Positions 1 to 8,623 of a stretch of DNA of 64,000 nucleotides are shown one piece after another. The notes below the pieces were generated by a model, which was not told where the DNA came from, did no database searches, and was given only the letters and a program-made list of their open reading frames with translations. The position numbers and the translations under genes were made by a program. The stretch comes from Alteromonas aestuariivivens (GTDB lineage Bacteria; Pseudomonadota; Gammaproteobacteria; Enterobacterales; Alteromonadaceae): positions 62,001-126,000 of the forward strand of contig NZ_QRHA01000009.1 in assembly GCF_003367475.1 (NCBI RefSeq). Reading direction: 5' to 3'. The number at the start of each line of letters is the position of its first letter. Position 1 is the first letter of the stretch.

Positions 1-1639
1 GGCTGCCGCCCCCACCGGAGGAATTACTGTCAGGCGGCGGAGCGGGCAAAGGTACAGGATCGGGCCCAGGTTGCGGCTCTGGTTGTGGCTCTGGTTGTGG
101 CGCTGGCTCGGTAGCATCCAAATCCAAATCGATAATCTGAAGATAAACCGGCTGTGCACTGCCTTCTCCCTTTTCCATCAGATAAAAGTAAAGTTTGCCG
201 TCGTCGATATAAACATTACCATGGCGGAATTCCCGTCCATCTGTCTGCTCGTAGACCCGCGTAAATTTATTCGTGCCCCCCTCCGCTTTCTCAATGTAAG
301 GGCGCCCTGAAGAATTAAGGCCAATGATGTAGATATTATTGCCTGCGGTATAAATTTCATCTGCGCCGGAAAAGTCCGTCGACGTAATAAATTCCGCTTC
401 CCCGGCAGGTTTGTACGTGTGTACTTTCACCGTAACGTTGTTCTCTGTATCTTTAACGCTACCAATTAAATGAACATCACCGCGTTCGGTTACATTCCAG
501 TCGAACCCGTGCACAATGTAGACCTGATTTTTCGCCGTTGTGGATACCAGATCGCCGGGCTCTGAAACCTTGATATCATCCGCGTCTACCAACGGGGTTT
601 CCACCGCCTCTCCGCGGTGATTTTTCCAGTCACTGACGCCATCGGGATGATCGGAGTAAGCGTAATAAAACCCGTTCTGGTAAAGATATTTGTCGTTATT
701 GTTGCTGGATCGGCGCTGGAATCCTACCCGAAGTTTGCCATTCACATACTTCATGCTGCCGTACAGACCCCAGTTATAGTCCATACCGTATGACTTGGCA
801 TCCACTACGTTGAACTGCAAAAAATCAGACCAGGTTTTGTTATCTGCGTAATATCGGGCGAACTTGTAACCGCCGTTGTTATTCCCCCCTTTGCGCATGT
901 ACATCAGCAAGGTACCGTCGGTGTTGAGGAAAAAGCCTGGGTACGTCAAACCGGAAAACGCTTCGTAATCCACTTCACCGGTCAGAGTAATGTGTTTGTA
1001 ATCGCTGTCGCCTTCACTGTTGAAGCTGGTGTCTTTAACAAACTGATCCAGCGTAAATTCGTCATCCGGAACGTTGGCCGCCCCGGGTTTGGAGTAGGAG
1101 TAACGAAAATAATCGTTGGCCAGGCTGCCATCTGAGGGGCGGTCTGAGCCGTAGGCGTGCATGTCATAAAGCAGATGGATTGTGCCATCAACGGGGCTCA
1201 CACCAACGGCAATGGTATTGTGCGATTCGCCTATCCACCACTGATTTTGGTATCCGGTATGCTGATGGGGAAATTCGATGGTTTTCAGGCTGCCCGTAAC
1301 CATGTTGTAACGGGTCAGCATGACATGGCGGTCATTCTTTCCGCCCCGGTACCAGGTCATGAACACATAATCACCCAGCTTCTTGATACTGTCTCCATGC
1401 GGGCTAATTCGATTGCCGAAATAGTAATGATACTTTTCATCGTTTACCACCGCAGGATCGCTGCGATTGGTAGTCACTTTTTCTCCATCGAAAAACAACC
1501 CGGTGTCCGTTATCTGTATTTCCTTTTCCAGCACAATTTCTGCAAAAGTATGGCTGCTGGCAACAAGCAACGCACCCGCCAACAAGCTCCTGAACAACAC
1601 TTTTACGCTCATCAGCGAACCCGAAAACTGCCTTTCCAT
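1..1639 (-). CDS. Secreted ulvan lyase-like protein (PL24-like, BNR_4 beta-propeller), 3' end outside window
   Basis: Reading frame open from 1639 to the window edge. ATG at 1639 follows GGGAGG with 6 nt spacing; a second ATG is at 1612. The N-terminus is a Sec signal ending near SSHTFA. A propeller domain follows (about residues 35-505), with GESHNTIAVGVSP and HLLYDMHAY segments holding His140 and His161. The 21-residue spacing matches the two active-site histidines I recall for PL24 ulvan lyases, and an Arg lies about 109 residues after the first His, close to the PL24 arginine. PL24/PL25 enzymes cut the green-algal polysaccharide ulvan by beta-elimination in the periplasm or outside the cell. 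After about residue 507 comes a Pro/Glu/Gln linker and a Gly/Ser tail leading to a further domain beyond the window. No sugar transporter or other lyase lies nearby. Family assignment is from remembered motifs; other BNR_4 lyases are possible. Confidence 0.72.
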   Translation of the reverse strand, partial: MERQFSGSLMSVKVLFRSLLAGALLVASSHTFAEIVLEKEIQITDTGLFFDGEKVTTNRSDPAVVNDEKYHYYFGNRISPHGDSIKKLGDYVFMTWYRGGKNDRHVMLTRYNMVTGSLKTIEFPHQHTGYQNQWWIGESHNTIAVGVSPVDGTIHLLYDMHAYGSDRPSDGSLANDYFRYSYSKPGAANVPDDEFTLDQFVKDTSFNSEGDSDYKHITLTGEVDYEAFSGLTYPGFFLNTDGTLLMYMRKGGNNNGGYKFARYYADNKTWSDFLQFNVVDAKSYGMDYNWGLYGSMKYVNGKLRVGFQRRSSNNNDKYLYQNGFYYAYSDHPDGVSDWKNHRGEAVETPLVDADDIKVSEPGDLVSTTAKNQVYIVHGFDWNVTERGDVHLIGSVKDTENNVTVKVHTYKPAGEAEFITSTDFSGADEIYTAGNNIYIIGLNSSGRPYIEKAEGGTNKFTRVYEQTDGREFRHGNVYIDDGKLYFYLMEKGEGSAQPVYLQIIDLDLDATEPAPQPEPQPEPQPGPDPVPLPAPPPDSNSSGGGGS

Positions 1640-2243
1640 ATGTTGCCTCCCGCTCGAACATTTTGACTTATTATGTAAACATATTGATCTATATTGAACA
1701 TTTTTGACGATAATAGATTACAAGCACATTGTCCAATCGACTTGTTTTCGATTTGGCACCTCACCCCTCGGAATGAGATAAATACCGTACTAAAATCACC
1801 TTAGGGTAATCGGCAATTCTGTGTGGTCTTATTATCCTTCCAACTTGGCAGGTAACTGCATGGCAGGTAGCTGATAGAATGCTATCCTTTGAAAGTCAGC
1901 ATTCAGGATAATTCGAGCTTCATCTTTTAATGAGGACAGAAAGGCAGAGTAAAATTACAACCAGACAATTGGATGCATGCACAGAGAAATGGCCTGATAA
2001 TTCCCTGCGCACGGTTTCCTACACGGAAGTTTCGGCCTGCCCACATTTTGCTGTTGTGCCACGTTACGCCGGTCAATAACGCAGCCACAGACCCAATTCA
2101 ACCCATCGTTGAACTGACTTTTATTCGCAGGTGCCAGCCCGGCTGGCGCGATTAGATGACAGGGTTAGCTTTGCCTCACGGATTTACTGTCCAAGCACAG
2201 CACCACACAGTGCGGGTGACAATAATGGCATAGGGGAACTACC
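1640..2243. other. 604-nt divergent intergenic region
   Basis: Separates the lyase-like gene (-) from the 1592-residue gene (+), so it should hold two promoters. No credible gene is visible. It is AT-rich next to the lyase start. Around 1877-1920 an interleaved pair of inverted repeats occurs (GAATGCT with AGCATTC, TATCCT with AGGATA). A short direct repeat GGCAGGTA occurs near 1848 and 1862. AGGGGAA at about 2230 serves as ribosome site for the + strand gene. Confidence 0.5.
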
Positions 2244-5200
2244 ATGGCTGCAACACTCACGGTCACCGTGCAACCCAAAACGGCGATCACAGATCCGGAT
2301 TCAATTTCGCAAACCCTGTTTGCAAGGTTAAAGTACCTCAGGGAAGTCCCTTCGGAAGACGTCGCCGATGGCGCGCCCTCCACCAGCAATATTGAAGGCT
2401 CCCTGCGGGAAGAACTTGACGCAGAAGGCAAAACATCTCTGACGGCAGAGGATTACTCAGCCGGGTCTGCGGGCCGCCTGCAGATTGAATCCGCCCAGGG
2501 TGCGGTATTGTGGACTTCCGATGAATTTACTTTGGGTGATGCCGAAGAACCAATCGCTGTCAGCGTGCCAAACGCCGTTTACGGTGCTGCGCAGAAACGT
2601 ACGCCCTCAGCATCCCCGACGCTTCTGCGGGCTGGGCGATTTGTCAGACTCGATGATACCCTGCCCGACTTTTCAGGCTACAGGCTGTTTGTGGCAGCCA
2701 TTCGCCCGGCAGAAATTGATGGCAACACCAACCCACAGACCGCCGCCGTGCGCAAAGTGCTCGGGCTCAACGGCAATGGCGAAGTAACCTCCTTTGAAGT
2801 AACCACGGTTAATCCCAAAAAACTGGATCCGGAGGCCGTCAATGCCCTTGCTTTTCAAAACGCTACTATTCGGCTCGACGGTGCGTTCGACATATCCATT
2901 GACGTCAAAGGTGATGAAATTGCCTGGCTTTGGCTGTTGCTGGGGAGGCAAAATTACACCGGCTACCAGCTGGACCCGGTTCCGGTTGAGCGGCGCCCGG
3001 CTTCCATCATCATGCTGCCTTTTGAAGCAACCAGCGCTGCAGGCGACGCATCAACGCCGGTTACCCCGGAAACGGACAGCGATACCGAAGCAGACCACTC
3101 CTGCTGCAAACACAGTTCTATTCCCATGGAATACGACGAACAGCAACTGGTTGACCATCCGGGAATGTTTTCTGACGACCCTGGCAAGTTTTGCAGCCCG
3201 TTTGAAAATCCTCAGCGCATATTGGGTGAGAAACGTTTTTTTACCGTCTTACGCATCGACCAGCCGGAAATTGGCGGCCAGGGTTCGCTCAAGATTTCCC
3301 GCCCCATACTGCTGGATTTGGCCCCGCCTATCAAAATGACCGCCGTCGCCAGTGCCTTTGAAGCCGCCCGTGAGGAAAATGGCGGAATTCCCCTGAATGC
3401 TCTCACCACCATTAACACCACCCGGTTGACTACCGCGACCGCTGCACAACCCCGGCTGGACTTCCGCAGACTTATAGACACTGCCATCTTTAAACCCTCC
3501 CGAATTCCCTGGACCGACTGGGTACGCAAGCGCTCCAAAGCGCGTATGCCAGTTTCCGCCAGTAATCCCATTGAGTGGGACGGAGACCCGACCATTTATC
3601 AGGCCGCCACCGTTGCCGGTGGGCACATACTCGAATGGCGGGTGCAATGGCGCTCCAACGGCTATTCCCTGGGCAATGTTGCCCACACCCTGACCCTGGC
3701 ACCGCGGCAAACCAAACGCATCTCAAAAATTTCTTGGCAACGGCGCGAGCAGGCTGTCCGCCGCGAGCGAACTGAAGCCACAGATGCGCTGACCCAGGTC
3801 ACCACCCGAGCCAGGGACTACACCGATGCGGTACAGTCGAGCCTCTCGGAGTGGAGCAAAGGCGGCTCAAAATCCCGCAGTACCGGGGTGGCCGGAGGTA
3901 TTGGCTTTGCCATGGGGCCGGTCGTTATTGGCGGCGGAGCGGCCCACGGGCGGGCGTCTTCGTCAAGCTGGCAAAGCGGGGGGCGCCGGGTTGCGGCCGC
4001 CGAGCAACAGCAGCTGCGCGATGCAATCCGCCAGTATGGTGAATCCCTGCGCAGCCTGGAAAGCACAGTGATCACCGAGCTGTCGCAGCAGGAAGAAGTG
4101 GAAGGCGTGTCGGAAACTTTGCGCAATGTGAATCACTGTCATGCCCTGACCGTACTCTATTATGAAATTCTTCGTCACCTGCGGGTTGATACTGCGTTTG
4201 GCGGAGTGCGGGAGTGCCTGTATGTGCCTTTTTCCGTCACGCCCTTTGATCTGGATAAAGCACTCAAGTGGCGGGACAAACTGTTCCAGGGCATGCTCGA
4301 CCGCTCATTGCGCTGGGCGCTGGATCGCCTCGATGAAGTAGCCTCGGCTTGGGCCGATTCCGATATTCCCCCCGGTCGTCGCAGTCAGCATCCCATCAAC
4401 CACCTCACCGGCTCGGTGTACATTCAGCTTTCAATAGAGCGAATTCGGGAACAGACAGAACAGGAAGCTCTGGAAGATTACGAGCAGCTCTGGCGACCAT
4501 TTTCGCCACTTTTGGGTTTTCCTGTGCGCCGGATCATTGAAACCATTCGCCAGGCCGAGCGGGAGCGCGATGCCTATTTCCAGCGCGAGGTTGCACCGAC
4601 CATGGCATCCCGCTGGACTGACCGCCTTGAACTGGTGATTGGCGGCAGTGTTGTTTCGGACGCTGACTTCACCCTTGCCAGCAGCTATCGGTTTGGTCAG
4701 GTCGTTCGGGTGGATTTCACCGCCGCCCTGGATGGGTCACTAAACCGTGAACAATTACAGGAAATTACCGTCCGATCATCACAGGCCCTGCCCCGTGGTT
4801 CAGTGGCCAACGTCAAACGGGTCGCGCTGCACTATTACACTGCCCACTTCGACCGACAAGTCCAGTCGGATTCCGGCACCAGAGATTTAGTCAGTGTAGC
4901 CACCGGGTTGCCAGACGCCGGAGCCGTTGCGCACTTTCGACTGTCTGCCTGGGAACGGGAAAATCTGCGCGAAATGATTGAACGCGGAGTAGAAAAACTG
5001 ATCCTGCACCTGAATGCCAATCTGGTCTATTACCACAAAGTCATCTGGTGGCTGATGGACCGGGACGAACTCTACATGATGCTGGACGGGTTTACCGCTC
5101 CTTACGGGCGGCGTTTTGAAGATGGTTCCTGGGTTGAGGACCCCGGTCGCAGCCTGGCCTCGGTGGTAGAACGGGACCCGGTTGCGATACTTGGCAATTC

Positions 5201-7022
5201 ACTGGTATTCCGGGTGGCCGCGGGCGCATTTCTGGGCATTGACGGCCACGAGAGCCCCGATGCGGCCCATCGCTATTACTACGACAGCCAGGTACGAACT
5301 GAGCCGTTGCGAGTCAGCCTGCCCACCGAAGGCTTGTACGCCCAGGCGTTGATGGACAAATGCGAGGCCACCGAAGAGCACAATGGCAGTACCGACTGGG
5401 TATTGACGGACCAGGATCCGGAACTGGAAGCCATCGCAGACCAGCTCAGCAGCCGCCGTGCAGCGCCGGAAAACCTGACTCCCACCAACCTGCCGGATAC
5501 CATCATCTCGCTGCAAAATGCCCCTGCCGCCCCCGACCCGTCCGGCCTTGCCGGCGTACTGGGTGCGGTTACCAAAGGTGACGCATTCCGCGATATGGCA
5601 GGCCTTGCAGGTACTCAGGCCAATGCCGCAGCGGCGCTCCAGACTGCCGCAAACATGGCCACCAGCTTCGGCCAGAAAGCGGTCGATTTCCAAAAGTCCA
5701 AATTCGGTACCGATTCTGCGAAGAAAAAACTCGATAATATTAAGAAAGCTGAGAGCAGTGGCCTGATTGACAAAGCGGATGCGAAAAAACAAGCCGCCAA
5801 AGTACTCGACGAACAGAACATGACGCCGGACAGCATACCGTTGACCGAGCAGAGTACCATTCAAAAGGCCATGCAGAATGCCGCTTCCACGGGGCAAAGC
5901 ATTGAGGCGACACGGCAGTCAAAAGAGGGAACTGAATCGGTAAAAATTGCCGCAGAAGGGCCGCTTCTGGCATCGCTTCCAGGGGCGAACAACCTCAAAC
6001 GGATCTGTGGATTTTTTGGCCCAGCCGCCGTTGCCAGTGAAACTGAAGTGCGGGACAAAACAGTTGCGGAATCCAATTCCGAACACAGTGCCTGGGCAAG
6101 TAATACCGCTGGCCGGCTGGAGGAAGACAACAACGACCAGTTTGGCCGCCTGGTGGCATACAGTTTGTGCAGGTTCGCAGCCTTACCGCCCGATGCCCTC
6201 AAAGCGCTGTATGCCAACGCCACCGACCCAGCAACCGTGTACGGCAATTTAACCTCGGCAACGGCAACCACCGCTCAACTCAATACCGCCATTGCCAATG
6301 CGCGGGCAACACTGCTCACCGGCGTTCCCACCACCCACACCCCCGCCAACCTGAGCGCGATCATCGACAATGCACTCAGAGAAGCCTGGGACTACAGTGT
6401 TAACACCACCGCCTGGAGTGCGGCCTTTATCAGTTATTGCGTGAGAAACGCCGCGATTGAGCTTGGCATCGAAGCTATGTCGGGCAGCACCCATGTAGGC
6501 AGTGATGAACTGCTTATCCCCACCGGGCGGCACGCAACCTATGTATTGGGCGCTTACCGCCGCCGCTTTGGCCCTGGTCAGGCTACCGGAACCTATCAGG
6601 CGTTTGAAATCAGTGAACGGGAACCCAAAATTGGTGACATTATCGTGCAGGATCGTCATGGCAGCGTAGTGAGTTTCAACAATATTCCCACAACACTGGC
6701 CGGTGGGCGAAAACTTCACGCCGACATCATCGTGGAAGCAGACCCTGGAAACGACTACGTGATAGCCATCGGCGGCAATGTGGATCAGTCAGTACGAAAA
6801 CGCCGCTACCCCCTGGACGCTACCCGCCACCTGGTTGTCGAGCGCACCCAGCTGTATACGCAGGAGGAAGATAATGGAAATTTACCCCCTGTCCCTGCAG
6901 CCAACCCGGCTCTCACCGGGCTGGATACCCAAAGTACCGGGCGCATTTTTGCGTTATTGAGCCCGGTGGAATCCTGCGCGGTTATCCCGGGCCAGGCGCA
7001 TAACGGTGGCATTATTACCTGA
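2244..7022 (+). CDS. Giant protein of unknown function with C-terminal DUF2272-like domain
   Basis: 1592 residues starting at ATG 2244 behind AGGGGAA. There is no signal peptide and no clear transmembrane helix. I do not recognise residues 1-1360 as a known family. Visible parts are a beta-rich N-terminus, a CC-x-H patch near residue 286, a WRVQWRSNGYSLG segment near 465, a Gly-rich stretch near 545-575, charged helical regions around 490-640 and 760-800, and an Ala/Lys/Gln-rich helical stretch near 1110-1250. About residues 1370-1545 resemble DUF2272: a WSAAFISYCVRNA segment, a HATYVLGAYRRR segment, then GDIIVQDR, HADIIVE and IGGNVDQSV. DUF2272 proteins look like NlpC/P60-type cysteine peptidase relatives, with a likely Cys/His pair. 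The gene is monocistronic and convergent with the haem operon. A toxin, effector or wall hydrolase is inference only. Confidence 0.6.
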   Translation: MAATLTVTVQPKTAITDPDSISQTLFARLKYLREVPSEDVADGAPSTSNIEGSLREELDAEGKTSLTAEDYSAGSAGRLQIESAQGAVLWTSDEFTLGDAEEPIAVSVPNAVYGAAQKRTPSASPTLLRAGRFVRLDDTLPDFSGYRLFVAAIRPAEIDGNTNPQTAAVRKVLGLNGNGEVTSFEVTTVNPKKLDPEAVNALAFQNATIRLDGAFDISIDVKGDEIAWLWLLLGRQNYTGYQLDPVPVERRPASIIMLPFEATSAAGDASTPVTPETDSDTEADHSCCKHSSIPMEYDEQQLVDHPGMFSDDPGKFCSPFENPQRILGEKRFFTVLRIDQPEIGGQGSLKISRPILLDLAPPIKMTAVASAFEAAREENGGIPLNALTTINTTRLTTATAAQPRLDFRRLIDTAIFKPSRIPWTDWVRKRSKARMPVSASNPIEWDGDPTIYQAATVAGGHILEWRVQWRSNGYSLGNVAHTLTLAPRQTKRISKISWQRREQAVRRERTEATDALTQVTTRARDYTDAVQSSLSEWSKGGSKSRSTGVAGGIGFAMGPVVIGGGAAHGRASSSSWQSGGRRVAAAEQQQLRDAIRQYGESLRSLESTVITELSQQEEVEGVSETLRNVNHCHALTVLYYEILRHLRVDTAFGGVRECLYVPFSVTPFDLDKALKWRDKLFQGMLDRSLRWALDRLDEVASAWADSDIPPGRRSQHPINHLTGSVYIQLSIERIREQTEQEALEDYEQLWRPFSPLLGFPVRRIIETIRQAERERDAYFQREVAPTMASRWTDRLELVIGGSVVSDADFTLASSYRFGQVVRVDFTAALDGSLNREQLQEITVRSSQALPRGSVANVKRVALHYYTAHFDRQVQSDSGTRDLVSVATGLPDAGAVAHFRLSAWERENLREMIERGVEKLILHLNANLVYYHKVIWWLMDRDELYMMLDGFTAPYGRRFEDGSWVEDPGRSLASVVERDPVAILGNSLVFRVAAGAFLGIDGHESPDAAHRYYYDSQVRTEPLRVSLPTEGLYAQALMDKCEATEEHNGSTDWVLTDQDPELEAIADQLSSRRAAPENLTPTNLPDTIISLQNAPAAPDPSGLAGVLGAVTKGDAFRDMAGLAGTQANAAAALQTAANMATSFGQKAVDFQKSKFGTDSAKKKLDNIKKAESSGLIDKADAKKQAAKVLDEQNMTPDSIPLTEQSTIQKAMQNAASTGQSIEATRQSKEGTESVKIAAEGPLLASLPGANNLKRICGFFGPAAVASETEVRDKTVAESNSEHSAWASNTAGRLEEDNNDQFGRLVAYSLCRFAALPPDALKALYANATDPATVYGNLTSATATTAQLNTAIANARATLLTGVPTTHTPANLSAIIDNALREAWDYSVNTTAWSAAFISYCVRNAAIELGIEAMSGSTHVGSDELLIPTGRHATYVLGAYRRRFGPGQATGTYQAFEISEREPKIGDIIVQDRHGSVVSFNNIPTTLAGGRKLHADIIVEADPGNDYVIAIGGNVDQSVRKRRYPLDATRHLVVERTQLYTQEEDNGNLPPVPAANPALTGLDTQSTGRIFALLSPVESCAVIPGQAHNGGIIT

Positions 7023-7031
7023 TGGGGTTGT

Positions 7032-7060
7032 GCGGTGCAGATTGCGTAAATCTGTACCGC
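7032..7060. terminator. Convergent hairpin, possible bidirectional terminator
   Basis: GCGGTGCAGATT (7032-7043) pairs with AATCTGTACCGC (7049-7060): a 12-bp stem with one G-T pair and a 5-nt loop, 10 nt after the stop of the giant gene and between convergent genes. No T-tract follows on either strand, so intrinsic termination is uncertain. Confidence 0.5.
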
Positions 7061-7126
7061 CGCCCTAAGGCTGAAACCCACAGCCCCGCAGCGAAAGCAA
7101 GCGAGGCCGTATCCCGCAAGTGTCGG

Positions 7127-8605
7127 TTACAACGTTTTTAGATACTCCATCAGTGCCGCTTTATCAGCAGCCATCAGTTGTGTACCAAACTCATGGCCCT
7201 GATTACTGTTTCCCTTCACCCGGGTGTCCAGCAGGGTGCCGTATCTTTGAGCCTTGCTGCCCTGGCTGACAAAACCTATGTTTTGCTGATCATACACATC
7301 GTAACCACGATAGAAGCTCACAGGCCTTTGGTCTGCCGGTAACAGCAGGTCGCGGATGGTAGGCACAGAGCCGTTGTGCAGATAGGGGCCGCGCAGCCAC
7401 AGACCGTCCAGAAACTGCGCCACATATCCCGGTAGCTCCTCTTCCACCAGGCCCGCCCGCTCGATTCCCGCGTCACTAACAATCCTATTGGCGTCGATGG
7501 CATTTTGTCGGTTCCATGTGTAGCGCCTCGCCGGGCTTGTTCCTACCATCGCCAAAGGCATGGGCTTGCCAGTCTGCTCGCTGGCATGACAACCTGCACA
7601 CTGCTGATCGAATATGGTTTTGCCCTCTTCCGCCAGGGCACCATCAATTGCAAATGGCCATTTGGGAGGCGGTAAAGTTCGAAGATAATCCTGTAACCAT
7701 GCCACTTCCTCAAGAAATTCCCTCTTGTCATGTGGTTCTGCCCCCATGATGCCGAGTGCAGAGTCAATAACCACGGAATGCACATCGTGAGTGGCACCGT
7801 CCCAGTTAAGACTGAGTAACTCCGGATCATATTTCTGTAAATTCCAGATGGAGGGAATGTCGGCCGGACCATAGGAATCGTCCATCGGCGTATTGAGCAT
7901 AAAATACTTGGTCAGGTTCATGGGGTCATCACGGCCCCTCCCCCAATCCGGAAAGTCTTCACGGAACATCCAGGCGAACTGTTCTTCCCGTTCGAGCAAA
8001 CGTTTTTTGGTAATGGGAATGATGGCAAACCGATAGAGCAACTTATCAATAAACGGCAAGTCGTGGATCATGCCAATCTGCTCAAGGATATTGTCGGCGT
8101 TGAAGCGGGGGTCTTTGGCACTTCTGATCAGAAAGGTAAACATACCTTCAATGTCTACGGTGTGGCCGGCACCGGCAATCACGTAAACCGGTGAAGTCTC
8201 CTCAGACACCCGGTACTGGGTGGTATGGCACATCGCACAGTTATTTCCCACCCGGTCAAAACCAATGGTTTTGCGGGTAAAGCCAATTGGCAGTACCTGC
8301 CCTTCTTCCCACGGTAACCCGAGCGACGTGTAACCACCGTTGCCCGGTAGATACTCAGGGAACATCTGGGGCAGCACCATATAAATCCAGAACGGAATGC
8401 CGGCGTCGTATTCCGAACCAATTGAACCATACTTGAAGCGCATTTGCGGGTCGGAGCGGATCCAGTCAGGCTGGGGAACGTCGCGAAATACCTTGTACCA
8501 GCCAACATAGGCAACCAGTGCCCCCACCAACAGCAGGGCAATCAGAAAGACTTTCAGCCACGGTGTTTTTTTGTTGCCATCTCGGCTGCTTACGGACTGT
8601 GTCAT
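7127..8605 (-). CDS. Membrane-anchored dihaem cytochrome c, RoxA/MauG-like (copy 2)
   Basis: 492 residues from ATG 8605, preceded by a GGGGGA ribosome site; a GTG at 8617 would add four residues. An N-terminal anchor (about residues 16-38) is followed by a periplasmic domain with two haem c sites, CAMCH at residue 123 and CAGCH at residue 336. The C-terminal motif LHNGSVPTIRDLLLP plus RPVSFYRGYDVYD is typical of the RoxA branch of the dihaem cytochrome c peroxidase superfamily. RoxA/RoxB cleave poly(cis-1,4-isoprene) using bound O2; MauG uses peroxide. The enzyme should face the periplasm, tethered to the inner membrane. It is the last gene of the five-gene haem operon, 18 nt after its paralogue. 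The substrate is unknown. It is shorter than RoxA (about 650 residues). Confidence 0.8.
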   Translation of the reverse strand: MTQSVSSRDGNKKTPWLKVFLIALLLVGALVAYVGWYKVFRDVPQPDWIRSDPQMRFKYGSIGSEYDAGIPFWIYMVLPQMFPEYLPGNGGYTSLGLPWEEGQVLPIGFTRKTIGFDRVGNNCAMCHTTQYRVSEETSPVYVIAGAGHTVDIEGMFTFLIRSAKDPRFNADNILEQIGMIHDLPFIDKLLYRFAIIPITKKRLLEREEQFAWMFREDFPDWGRGRDDPMNLTKYFMLNTPMDDSYGPADIPSIWNLQKYDPELLSLNWDGATHDVHSVVIDSALGIMGAEPHDKREFLEEVAWLQDYLRTLPPPKWPFAIDGALAEEGKTIFDQQCAGCHASEQTGKPMPLAMVGTSPARRYTWNRQNAIDANRIVSDAGIERAGLVEEELPGYVAQFLDGLWLRGPYLHNGSVPTIRDLLLPADQRPVSFYRGYDVYDQQNIGFVSQGSKAQRYGTLLDTRVKGNSNQGHEFGTQLMAADKAALMEYLKTL

Positions 8606-8623
8606 ACCATCCCCCACCCGGTG

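Noticed and set aside
2244..7022. Giant protein as part of a phage tail or contractile injection system
   Set aside because: No sheath, baseplate, tail or immunity genes on either side.
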